From Rhizodiscina lignyota (taxonomy: Eukaryota; Ascomycota; Dothideomycetes; Aulographales; Rhizodiscinaceae), in contig ML978130.1 of the NCBI GenBank assembly GCA_010015805.1, positions 1,178,001 to 1,242,000 of the forward strand: a DNA stretch of 64,000 bases, given 5' to 3'. The position numbers and the translations under genes were made by a program. Shown one piece after another: positions 55,311 to 64,000 of the stretch (the first letter of the stretch is position 1; every line of letters starts with the position of its first letter). Below the pieces are notes generated by a model that saw only the letters and a list, made by a program, of their open reading frames with translations, did no database searches and was not told the DNA's origin.

Positions 55311-55743
55311 AATAGAGGAGAATATAAATAGACATAACTCACCAATTTCAGTCGGGGGAGAGTTGCTTATCTACTTGTGGAATTGATGCTAAATTCTCAT
55401 TCTAAGAAGCGACAATTGATTACGGGAAAATAAATTATCAAAATTCCAGGGTTTGCGCACGTCCTATGAAGTCGATGGTGTTCTTCACACCTGATCATCT
55501 GGCCATCTTGATCATATACCGAGCTGGAGAAGGCCGGCTACGCAGTAATGAAAAACTGCCCAGGCCCTGCTATGAACTCTCGCATCATTATGTAGGCAGA
55601 GAAACGTAACAAAGCCTCTACTATACAGTACACTAACAGATCGCGAAGCACGCGTAAGCCTGCCTCGCTCCGTGCCAAGTTCCACCCTCAGTGAATCAAT
55701 TTCTTCTTCCGCAACCATGACATCATGATTGATTTTTCCTTGT
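55311..55743. other. Intergenic between converging genes
   Basis: 433 bp; no feature recognised. Confidence 0.45.
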
Positions 55744-56394
55744 TCATTCTGGTGGCCGCTTTCTTTTTCTCTCATTGCTTGTATGCGTCTCCCGGAGCAT
55801 ATCCCGTTGAGTTTTCAAGACTCGCTGGGCGGATGAAGTCTCCGCTGACAACGGGTTGCCTCTTGACTTGTCCAAAATTTCAGCTGAAACAGACAAGACT
55901 CTATTGATTGTTTGCAAATCCGCCATTTGCGTTGCATTCAGCCCACACTGTCCACCCACAAGGTTTCGTTCGGCTCCAATTATTCGTGCCATAGCCTTTA
56001 CGAGTGGGAGATGGTAGATTTCATGCTTTGTAAACCACACTGAATGGCCTTCCTCCGCCCTGTTGGTGTTATAGAGGCGATTAAGTGCTTCTGCACGTCG
56101 ACGCGCGATTCGCAGAGGTCTCGTCGAAGTCGGGGTTGGGTCACAGTTCAAGTCCCAGTCAAGTTTCGGCAGCGGGTATTTGCCTGCGTTGTAGTGGCTC
56201 CACGCTTCGTGTTCCTGCTCAGCCATTTCGGCAGCAGCAATATTCGTAGGTTGTCTCTCCCGTGTCAAGGACGCGACATAGTTTGTCACAGCAGCGATGC
56301 TTTTTCCAAAACGGACAGCCTCTGCTAGTGCACTCAACTTCCGTGCGACTTCCGTAGGGGAGTCATCGGCCTGAGGAATTTGCAAGTACTCCAT
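55744..56394 (-). CDS. Hypothetical protein
   Basis: 216 residues, one exon, ATG at 56394. Charged and helical: an N-terminal helical part (EVARKLSALAEAVRFGKSIA), a middle with Arg-rich RIARRRAEALNRLYNT, and a basic C terminus (NERKRKRPPE) that could be a nuclear signal. No enzyme motif, signal peptide or membrane helix. Coding status rests on length and composition only; no family recognised. Confidence 0.45.
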   Translation of the reverse strand: MEYLQIPQADDSPTEVARKLSALAEAVRFGKSIAAVTNYVASLTRERQPTNIAAAEMAEQEHEAWSHYNAGKYPLPKLDWDLNCDPTPTSTRPLRIARRRAEALNRLYNTNRAEEGHSVWFTKHEIYHLPLVKAMARIIGAERNLVGGQCGLNATQMADLQTINRVLSVSAEILDKSRGNPLSAETSSAQRVLKTQRDMLRETHTSNERKRKRPPE

Positions 56395-56741
56395 ATCACG
56401 GTGGAGTTCAAGGTCTGCTTCGCAGGCGGTTGCTGGGTGCGTCCCACAAGCTTAAGATAGCTATCCAAATATCTGCCCTTTGGCCATTTAAAGTTGAAGA
56501 TTGATTGATACTAACCTAATGAGGTAGTCCCGTCCCGGCCGCCCCACTTTATATTTGAGGCTAGTGTCGTCGTGGCGTAGGTGGCTGATCGAGCCTTTCT
56601 GGGCAGCTTCCCCGTTGCATTGTTTGTTCTCATTCCTCTCGCATCATTTTATTTATCAAAGGCAAAAACACCATAATTCTTTTTATACGAATTGCCTTTG
56701 GTACCACCTAAAGCGCCAAAATCATCGTACCAACCAAGAAA
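56395..56741. other. Intergenic, divergent promoter
   Basis: 347 bp between the divergent hypothetical gene and the glycine-zipper gene; no feature beyond AT-rich sequence. Confidence 0.4.
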
Positions 56742-57875
56742 ATGGCCCAAACTGAGAAAAGCGGGAGAGGAGAAACCAGTGAAGGACCCTCTGAGCAAGA
56801 ACGTCGAGAAGAGGCCTCAAAGACCGCAAAGGCGGCGCTCGCAGCTCAACAGAAGGCGAAAGAACTCACTCAAGCGGCTGCTGGAGCAGGAGACTCCGAA
56901 GAGCGCCAGAAGCTGCTCAATGAAGCAATCCAGAAGGAAGTCGAGGCTGGATCGCTGGGAAAGACGGCCAATTACTTAATGTCGGGCAGTTTCCAGGGCC
57001 TCATTGCTGGGAGTGGCATCGGATCCAGCATAGGTATTGGGCTGGGAACACTAACTGGAACTATTGTTGGAGGAGTAACTGCACTGGCTACGGGTGGATT
57101 GGGTGCTGGCATAGGCGCCGGCTGGGGTGCGCTGAGGGGTCCAATTATTAAGCTTGGTGATGTGGCTGGTGAAGGAGTGAAGAAGCTCACTGGGACGATC
57201 CCCGGCTGGGACGCGACGGATGAGCAGAAGGAGACGTTGGAGAAGATGATCGGGGAAGTTCATGACCAGGACAGACCGTCAGAAGAGGACTTGACAGCCT
57301 TGGCCCGTAACAGCACTTCAACTTCTACGCCAAAGACAGCTGCCACTCGTAAGGCAGATCAAAATGATAACGGAAGCAATCAAAAACGCTCTTGGACGAA
57401 AGTTGCCAAGTCTACTCTGCCATCCAGCGACTCAAAACGAAGATCGGAGGTTCCTGGTAAGAATAGGTCAGGAGCACAAAGCCCGATGGAAAAGCAGACG
57501 AAAGAACCCGATGTATCGGCCCCTCAGCAGCAGCACAAGAAACCTATGGACCCCGAGGCAGACAAGTCGTCAAGCAGCTCACGCAGCTCACGCCGACAAA
57601 GCTCAAGGCTTCGACCGAACAGCACCATGCCTCCCAAAAGTCAAGACCAAGATACATCTGCACCGAAGAGTGCCGAAGGAGCTCGTTCCACTTCAATTTC
57701 GCAACGGTCCGTGGACATGAACAGTAGTAGGAGCGTAGACCGAGATACTGTTTCAACACATCCGCCAAATAGGCCAAAGCCGCGGAAACTGGAAAGGAGG
57801 GGACAAGACATACCCTCTCCACCACTGACAAAGCCACCGAAGCGAAAGCCTCGCAAGCTAGAGGTCCGACAATAG
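56742..57875 (+). CDS. Glycine-zipper membrane-associated protein with disordered basic tail
   Basis: 377 residues, no intron, good ATG context. The N terminus is a charged Ala-rich helix (AKAALAAQQKAKELTQAA). Residues about 85-135 form a hydrophobic glycine zipper: GLIAGSGIGSSIGIGLGTL, then GGVTALATGGLGAGIGAGWG, with G-x3-G spacing that packs membrane helices in a hairpin. Next is WDATDEQKETLEKMIGEVHD, then about 200 residues of Ser/Lys/Arg/Pro-rich disordered tail ending in KPPKRKPRKLEV. Function unknown. A membrane or organelle scaffold is one option; a regulated membrane-inserting element as in some fungal death effectors is another, purely by analogy. Confidence 0.6.
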   Translation: MAQTEKSGRGETSEGPSEQERREEASKTAKAALAAQQKAKELTQAAAGAGDSEERQKLLNEAIQKEVEAGSLGKTANYLMSGSFQGLIAGSGIGSSIGIGLGTLTGTIVGGVTALATGGLGAGIGAGWGALRGPIIKLGDVAGEGVKKLTGTIPGWDATDEQKETLEKMIGEVHDQDRPSEEDLTALARNSTSTSTPKTAATRKADQNDNGSNQKRSWTKVAKSTLPSSDSKRRSEVPGKNRSGAQSPMEKQTKEPDVSAPQQQHKKPMDPEADKSSSSSRSSRRQSSRLRPNSTMPPKSQDQDTSAPKSAEGARSTSISQRSVDMNSSRSVDRDTVSTHPPNRPKPRKLERRGQDIPSPPLTKPPKRKPRKLEVRQ

Positions 57876-58036
57876 CGCTAGGAAGCCTTATGTCAACGTG
57901 GAGACTGGATGAAAATGATCAGCTTCATGAGCTCAAGTTGATCTCGAATATGGCCGAAACTTCGACACCACAATATTGTTGAAACATATGTGGCGATAAG
58001 CATATTGCTTTCGGACATGCGTCAAACCTTCACAAG

Positions 58037-58064
58037 CTCCGACCTCCGACCTCCGACCTCCGAT
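58037..58064. repeat. Four tandem copies of a 7-bp CGG-containing motif
   Basis: ctccgac repeated three times, then ctccgat. On the other strand this reads gtcggag repeats with CGG triplets at 7-bp spacing. CGG is the half-site recognised by Zn2Cys6 factors. It lies about 318 bp before the SDR ATG. A related block lies upstream of the neighbouring Zn2Cys6 gene (61851..61878). Confidence 0.8.
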
Positions 58065-58269
58065 CGCCACGCTCCCTGCGTTGAGAGCCTTTCTTTTCTC
58101 CAGCGACTCGGATGTTAGTCATTCTCCGGCGGACAACTCTATGTATTTCTCGGAAATCATTATAAACGCTTTCAAATGAAGAGGCATTGATAATATGGAG
58201 CTTGTCAATCATTCGGAGGAGTCAACTCTGTCGATTTAAACTGCCTGTCACTATGACACTCAGAATGGC

Positions 58270-58277
58270 TATATAAA
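58270..58277 (+). promoter_or_regulatory. TATA box of the SDR gene
   Basis: tatataaa followed by ggg, 104 bp before the ATG at 58382. Confidence 0.55.
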
Positions 58278-58381
58278 GGGCCATGCAGTCGGCAATCCGT
58301 AGACATCTCCAGCAGCAATACTGAATTCACAGGCGCAATATCCGATTTTTCATAATTTGAACCACGACATAAATATCAAAC

Positions 58382-59479
58382 ATGAGCACAGACAGAAGCG
58401 ATCCATCGCTAGGCTACACACTGCCTTTCCAGCTCACAAAGAAAATCCATCGCAAGGTGCCAGATATCCTCTTGCCAGAGAGAGAAGAGAACTTGCAGCG
58501 TGGTAAGATCATCGTGATCACAGGCGGGGGAACTGGTATCGGAGCAGTAAGACGGCCATCGTTACACAGAGTGGGGGGCACCACGCTGATAATTATTCTA
58601 ACAAGGCTGCCGCGCGTGTCTGGGTGCGCGCACAAGCTGCAGGCGTTGTCATCGCTAGCCGACGGAAAGAGAAACTCGATGAGACGCTTCGCACCCTGGA
58701 AGAGCTAAACAACGGAGTTACGAAGGTTCTGGCTGTTCCGACAGATTTGGTTGACGAAAGCCAAGTTGCGAACTTGTTCCAGCAGGTCAACAAGGCGTTT
58801 GGCCGGCCAGCGGACGTGGTCATTGCCAATGCTGGACTGGCGTTGGATACTTTGAAGCCGGTGGCTGAAGAGTCTGTTTCCACATGGTGGAGAGTACATG
58901 TCAGTTGATGTGCAGCCCGCAAATGATGCAGATAATATTGACGCAATTGCAGGAGACCAATGTCTTGGGCGTCCACAACACCGTGGTAGCGTGGATAAGG
59001 TCGCAGCCAGATCCGAAGAATCCAGTAGGCACAATGATCAACGTCAATTCTGGACTGGCCGGAAAGATTGTTCCGGGAAACTCAGCTTATTCGATTTCCA
59101 AGCTTGCGTCGCACAGGTATATGGAATTCGTCGCAGCTGGTAAGTTTTACTGGGACTTTCACTTGTGTCTCCATTCATACTGATATTCCTTTCTACAGAA
59201 TATCCAGGGATCCGATCCTTTACGCTCTTGCCCGGAGTTGTAATGTCCGATATGAGCCAAGATTCTCCATTTGTCCAGTATGCCAAAGATGAAGCCGAGC
59301 AAACCGGAGCCCTGGCTCTATTTCTGGCGTCCAGTCGTGCGAACTATCTCAAGGGATCCTTAACGAGCGTGAACTGGGACCTGGATGAAATGGAAGCACA
59401 CAAAGCAGATATCGAGCAGGGGCTGTTGACGGTCAAATGGGTTCCCATTCTGCCAACAAGCGGGGGCTCCGGATTTTGA
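58382..59479 (+). CDS. Short-chain dehydrogenase/reductase
   Basis: Exons 58382..58546, 58606..58899, 58953..59139 and 59199..59479; introns of 59, 53 and 59 bp; 308 residues. NAD(P)-dependent oxidoreductase. Motifs: VITGGGTGIGA (cofactor, about residue 46), VIANAG, INVNSGLAGKIVPGNS with the catalytic Ser, YSISK with Tyr/Lys (about 200), and LLPGVVMSDM. The extended N terminus (about 40 residues before the first strand, LPFQLTKKIHRKVPDIL) is common in fungal SDRs that look like RfbD/YdfG types. Every intron is needed to link the conserved strands. It ends 85 bp from the stop of the convergent Zn2Cys6 gene, and both upstream regions carry the same 7-bp motif. Confidence 0.92.
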
Positions 59480-59564
59480 CAACATTGAAAGAGTTCTACC
59501 GATGTTCCGCCTCGAATAATGAAGTTGTCATAAATGTAATATCTCGTTGATGAGGTCGTATTCG

Positions 59565-61613
59565 TCAGCTCTGGGATAGCCATTCGTCGTCCTTGATTTG
59601 TCCGTATAGGTGTCGGCATACATTGACTTGTGATGTGAGTCCAGGATCATTTGTTTCGCTAACTGCAAGTTCCAAAGATTCCAAGATGTTTTTGTAGAGA
59701 CGCATATTGGCAGCGATGTCGAGGGTGTCAACTATCGCGTTGCTGTCTCCATTTCTTCGTATGTTATACGCCAACACCGTGCAGAGTGCTGCAATTAGCG
59801 CGTGCATCGTGATCCTTCAGAAATCAGGAGGTCAGTCAAGTGTTCCTCTCTCAGTGACATCAGTGAAGCCTACCATGTGATAGATACATTGCCCTGTGGG
59901 ACCAAACCAGCCAATGTAAGCAAGCGCTGCGCGTCAACGTATATCCCAAAGCATATCCGGCCTGCAGCACTTCTTAATTCATTGGGCAAGAACACATCCA
60001 GGCGACGAGTGAAAGCTCCCAATACACTCGCCGCATGAATTTGATACAGAGTCTCAAAGTAGGAAGCCTCGAGAATGATTAAATGAACCGCATCTGACTG
60101 GTACATGGAATGTAACATGCTTGTTGCATCTGTCTCGGCTAAGGGGTTAGTCTGCCTCCAAATCTCGAGCTTTGAAATTATGCTCTTGAATACAATGGCT
60201 GTGAGGTCAGCCGAGCGATGACGTGCTTTGACTGAGAACAATTCCTCAGATGCCTCGGCCTGGATTAGTGCCAAGCTTGCGTGCAGTGCAAAGACATTGA
60301 GTTTCCATTCCGCCGTATCGTCCACAGAGGAATTTGAAGTCCACCAGTCCGATGAGCTTGCCCTTGGCGGCGGGACGCTAATATCTGCCAATTTTGGTGC
60401 ATTCGGTCGAGTGGTACGGAGGCCCATGGCCGTATCCATGAAGAATGCAATCCAGAAAACGTACAGCCCTTGCCTATGCTCTGATGATGCCTTATCGAGA
60501 TCTGCTTCTGCTTCGTTATACCCAAGAACCTGAGCCATATGCATTGCCGTTGAAACAAACAGCGCAGCTCTCCGTGATCTGTGAGATGATTGCAGAAGCA
60601 CGGAGACTCCAAGCAAGGCCTGTACTAATGGCAGGGATGGTTGCTCCAAGAGGAGATCTGGCAGAACTGCGAGACATCTGTTCAAATACCAGTCGGCATT
60701 GGCGGTATCGTCAAGAGCGGCAAAAAGACCCATCGCGCGCAGACGATGAGCAATGCCGAGAGTAGTGTAAGTCAAAACCCACGACAGAGGAGTCTTGTCC
60801 GCTGCACCCGAGTAGCAGTTGCGAACGTCGGTGTATATTGCTTCCGGATGAAAAAGAGGAATCTTGCTGTTGAAATCCGCCAGATACTCGTTCAAGAGAG
60901 CGGAGCCCTCATCCGGAGGGGGAAGATAGCAAGCTCCCTTAGCACAATTTTTCAAGCGCATAGAACCTGGATGAGATGGTCCCCGGTCCCTTTTAAGGGA
61001 TGCTGCTTCGCGACTTGGAAGTTGTCTTGAGTAGATATACGAAGATCTTTGGCCAAAAATTGGGTCATTCAAAATCATAGAGCTGCCATCGTCCGCCCCG
61101 ATACGAAACATCGATGTGTCACGGTATGCAGTTTCGTCGATTGTGGAGATTTGATCGTATGTTCGCTTCTGTGCAGTTGGAGGCGGAGCCGAAGACCCAA
61201 AATCATCATTCTGGGACTGTGGATGCCGATACGAATCGGCTGCGGCTGGTGGGGGGCTTTTAAGTTCATGCATAAAATCCTCTAGCCGTTTGAGCCGATC
61301 TTCAAAATGTCCAGATGGTGGAGCAGCGATGGGCAAAGCGTTGCGACGAAGCCCAGATGACATCGGTAGTGAAGTAACTGCAATCCCCTCGCTACTCGGT
61401 TTGGAGGTTCGATTGACAGGCGAGGGCAAGGCAGGCATCGCGCAAGGCTTGTTTCCCTTTCGACATTGTGCACAGCTTGCAAACTCTTCGAGCCATTGAC
61501 ACTTCAACTTATGTGCGCGACAGCGATCGCAAGCCTATACGCATGTATCAGCGCAGTCGGCTCGAGCCTTGTCTTTCACCATAGGATGCACGTACGCGAC
61601 GACTGACTGGCAT
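59565..61613 (-). CDS. Zn(II)2Cys6 transcription factor with fungal_trans domain
   Basis: Exons 61596..61613, 59874..61534 and 59565..59814; introns of 61 and 59 bp; 642 residues. The first exon is only six codons (MPVSRR), and splicing gives MPVSRRACDRCRAHKLKCQW. The cluster continues CAQCRKGNKPC, so all six cysteines are present (about residues 8-38). The regulatory domain includes LLNEYLADFNSKIPLFHPE (about 225), YTTLGIAHRLRAMGL, SVLLQSSHRSRRAALFVSTA and a C-terminal ALIAALCTVLAYNIRRNG formed by the last splice. Nuclear regulator; the likely local target is the convergent SDR gene. Upstream CGGAGGT repeats suggest autoregulation (inference). Confidence 0.9.
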
Positions 61614-62746
61614 GTCGCAATCCAAAATCCACTTCCGGAGAACCTTTCACTTTCCACTGCACCGGAGATGCGGTCGGAATTCGAAAATTCGAACTTTCCT
61701 CATGTATTCTCTTATACAACTGCATCCAACGCCGATGACAAATCAACCCATGATGTTCATGTTGTTCTCCATTGCTAGCCTGATTGTAGGGGTGAAAATA
61801 GAGCGATGAGTGTATGAATAATCAACAAAGAGATGCAGTGGCAAAATCACTCGGAGGTCGGAGGTCAGGGAGGTCGGATATCCTTGATGATCTGCAATTT
61901 GCGAGTCGATCTTAAGAGACACTAGGAGGTACGGAGTATGTAGGATCTAAATGACGAGACATATCTTAGATCATGGGTAACTTGACGCAAAAGGTCAAGT
62001 GGAACAACATCAGAAACTTCGACGCTCAACTGGACCTGTTGAGACGTAATGCAAAGGGCACCAGGGAGTGAGTAAACTGTACCGTATCCCCTAAAAGCAC
62101 ACGCTAAAGACTAGTCCATATTGGCACTAGCTCAGGCCAAAGTATCTGTTTCGGTTTCACCGGCCCAAAGCCTTCGAGGCATCAGTCTTCCTCACCAACT
62201 TTCGCCTCCCCTGGAGCACAGCTACCCATCTGTCACACTTTCTGGTGCGCTTCAGTGCGTCCATCATCCTCTCCTGCGGAGAGCCGATGTCGCGCTTGAA
62301 GCGTGCGCGTGGCTATGGAAGCCTCGACGGGGATCAATCATCACAGCATCAAAATATTGCGCCCGAAACGAAGGAAAAGGCACGTTCCTTGAGATCTCCA
62401 GTTAATTGGACTCTCTCACCATGAAGAACGATTTATATGTTCCGTCCTAAGCAGCGCATTTCGTGATGGTTCATCTTGCGGGCGCAAGCTCCACCTCAAT
62501 GCGCCCTCGATGGCGTCCGAACTGAGACTCGGGCATCTCACCCTTACGCACCAAGCACTCTCTTTAGTCTCAAACAAAGGAGAAGGGAAGCACGATTTCA
62601 CATTTCTGGACCTTAATTTTGCAAAGCTAACATTCCTTTATAATTGCCCGTACCTCATGCGCGAAACATCTTGGACCAAAGATGTACTGAGAATACTTAG
62701 GCTAATATTAATGTCACCAGCTTTCAAGCCCTAGTAGCGCAAACGA
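61614..62746. other. Intergenic, promoter of the Zn2Cys6 gene
   Basis: 1.13 kb. Contains the CGGAGGT repeat block at 61851..61878. ORFs at 62121..62405 and 62416..62734 are not supported. Confidence 0.5.
61851..61878. repeat. Degenerate tandem copies of the CGGAGGT motif
   Basis: tcggaggtcggaggtc, then agggaggtcggat: two exact and one or two imperfect copies of the gtcggag unit seen (reverse-complemented) at 58037..58064. Lies about 240 bp before the ATG at 61613. Confidence 0.75.
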
Positions 62747-63283
62747 TCATTGCACTGTACATCCCCTTCGATCCTTTCCAGATCCTTCTCCTTCTTTCTC
62801 CGTTCCATTTGAGTTAATACTGCTGTTCTTTTCGCCGTGATCAAATTTCTTGATCCCGTAGATCAGCTTCGCGTCCTTGTTTTGTCGCAACAGAGCCCGA
62901 CATGCCTGCCACCCATCCTCGTCGTCGATCCGAATCGATTCTGATCTGTGGAAGTAGCAGACGACCATATTGACCGTCGGGTTGCCTTGGAGATGCAGCT
63001 TCTCTGAGTGCTTAAGTGCACGCTTAATCAATAGCTGTTCCAACTCCGCAAAGGTCATTCGTGCTGTTATCACGATCGCGTCTCGTTTCATCTGGTACTT
63101 CTTGGTCTTTGGCAATTTCCATTTGCCGTCTGGCTCGTAGACTACGAATGAGACTACGCATGGTTCACCATCTTCGTCGGTGATGTTGTGATTGTTCGAA
63201 TGAGTTGTATTGTGCTTTGTGGAGATCTTCGTTGATTCTTTGTCGGCGCCTTCGTAGGCTGGTGGTGCATCTGGTTCAACCAT
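62747..63283 (-). CDS. Hypothetical protein
   Basis: 178 residues, one exon, ATG at 63283. A compact central part (about 40-145; CVVSFVVYEPDGKWKLP, AIVITARMTFAELEQLLIKR, VNMVVCYFHRSE, GWQACRALLRQNKDAKLIYG) alternates strands and a helix much like a ubiquitin/PB1-type fold. Both ends are polar and Asn/Ser/Lys-rich. The resemblance is only to secondary-structure pattern. Function unknown. Confidence 0.5.
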   Translation of the reverse strand: MVEPDAPPAYEGADKESTKISTKHNTTHSNNHNITDEDGEPCVVSFVVYEPDGKWKLPKTKKYQMKRDAIVITARMTFAELEQLLIKRALKHSEKLHLQGNPTVNMVVCYFHRSESIRIDDEDGWQACRALLRQNKDAKLIYGIKKFDHGEKNSSINSNGTEKEGEGSGKDRRGCTVQ

Positions 63284-64000
63284 TATATCCCAAAGAATTT
63301 TAGACCACGTATGTCGTGTATTCTAGACAAGGAAAGACTGGTTAATTAAGTTGATAGAAACAAGCCTTACGCTATGGTAAAGCTATTTGGGCCAATATCG
63401 AAATTAGAAAAATCCGATAGATGAAGGGCTCTGAATTACATACTGGAAACCTGCATAGAATGTGACGACATTTCTTGCACCCTTTGACCGGTGAATACCT
63501 TTCATGACGAATCATCATCAATGCTCCTCCTGCTGCTGCTTACAAGGGTACCATTCCTGACATTAATAGTTAATTTAGATTTGTTCAGAAATGGGCGTTA
63601 TTTGGCCTTCAACCACATGTTTTCTGTGCCGTAGAATGTTCGTGAGCCTGTCCGAAAGTCTGTTGAGCATAAATAAAGCGAAATCCCCCTTGAGATGCCG
63701 GAATTAGGAAATATCGTTATGATGATCGGGATCGCCATGTGATGACGGGATCTTGTCCATATTCTCCGCCCAGTCAGTGCTGGACATGGGTCTCGCACAG
63801 CCACACAGCCACGATCCTTCTCGATTTTCTCCGTACGTGCTTGAGCTCTCCACCCGAACTCAAGCGCGATAGGAGTTGGTTAAATTTTTGTCTTTGCACC
63901 ACACTCCTCCAAACTTAATGCAAATGTCGTTCCGTCCGTTCTCCAACAATAAACTTGGACGCAAGCTACTCTCTCGCCTGTCCGGAAGCCTATGAGGAAG
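63284..64000. other. Intergenic to window end
   Basis: 717 bp; no supported gene. An ATG at 63918 opens a short frame of about 25 codons near the edge. If it splices onward, it could start a gene beyond the window, but this cannot be judged here. Confidence 0.35.

Larger units (their letters stand above)
57876..58381. other. Intergenic, upstream region of the SDR gene
   Basis: 506 bp. Holds the 7-bp repeat (58037..58064) and the TATA box (58270..58277) listed separately. Confidence 0.6.

Noticed and set aside
59870-59925. Apparent frameshift in the Zn2Cys6 gene because another frame reads GWFGPTGQCIYHM
   Set aside because: The main frame (VPQGNVSITW) already has the family pattern and splices cleanly to ALIAALCTVLAYN; the other reading is chance.
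1-64000. CRISPR arrays, bacterial operons, rRNA or tRNA genes
   Set aside because: No regularly spaced repeats; the gene structure is eukaryotic; no stretch with tRNA A/B boxes or rRNA was recognised.

Overview
This 64-kb window is nuclear DNA of a filamentous ascomycete (Pezizomycotina). The evidence is the dense set of short GT-AG introns (mostly 43-91 bp, often with a CTAAC/CTGAC-like branch site), several Zn(II)2Cys6 regulators, a PDR-type ABC pump, a fungal NACHT/zinc-finger protein and a GPI-type aspartyl protease. I cannot name the species. No rRNA, tRNA, CRISPR, complete transposon or telomere was seen. The gene models were built by hand from splice signals, phase and family conservation, and every spliced model given as a CDS keeps one open frame to its stop.

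Layout. 0-8.2 kb: N-terminal half of a PDR ABC transporter (minus), two small proteins with an N-terminal membrane segment (4.3-6.4 kb), and a Zn2Cys6 regulator (minus). 9-20.6 kb: beta-carbonic anhydrase, NmrA-like protein, a small Q-rich coiled-coil protein, a duplicated dimeric alpha/beta-barrel protein, an APC-family permease, a small secreted Bys1-like protein and a short-chain dehydrogenase. 20.8-31.5 kb: a NACHT NTPase with C-terminal C2H2 fingers (NLR-like, minus) divergent from an SNF2/RING helicase (plus), followed by a large low-complexity ORF. 32-37.9 kb: arylamine N-acetyltransferase, MFS sugar transporter and an erythromycin-esterase-family protein. 38.4-44.6 kb: methyltransferase, aspartyl protease, F-box-like protein and a conserved tubby-like hypothetical. 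45.3-52.8 kb: Zn2Cys6 regulator, secreted alpha/beta hydrolase, a decayed Zn2Cys6 regulator and a secreted type-B carboxylesterase. 54.3-64 kb: C2H2 protein, hypotheticals, a glycine-zipper protein, and a tail-to-tail SDR/Zn2Cys6 pair.

Three groupings look functional. The SDR (58.4 kb) and the regulator (59.6-61.6 kb) carry the same CGGAGGT-type 7-bp repeat in both upstream regions, which suggests a self-regulated unit. The NLR-like gene and the SNF2/RING gene share a 739-bp divergent promoter, which may be a nuclear sensing/genome-maintenance pair. The 45-53 kb block resembles a small catabolic cluster of two secreted hydrolases with one intact and one broken regulator. The most unusual non-coding structures are a perfect 36-bp inverted repeat with a 120-bp spacer (42.0-42.2 kb) and a perfect 18-bp hairpin with a 4-nt loop (38.06-38.10 kb).
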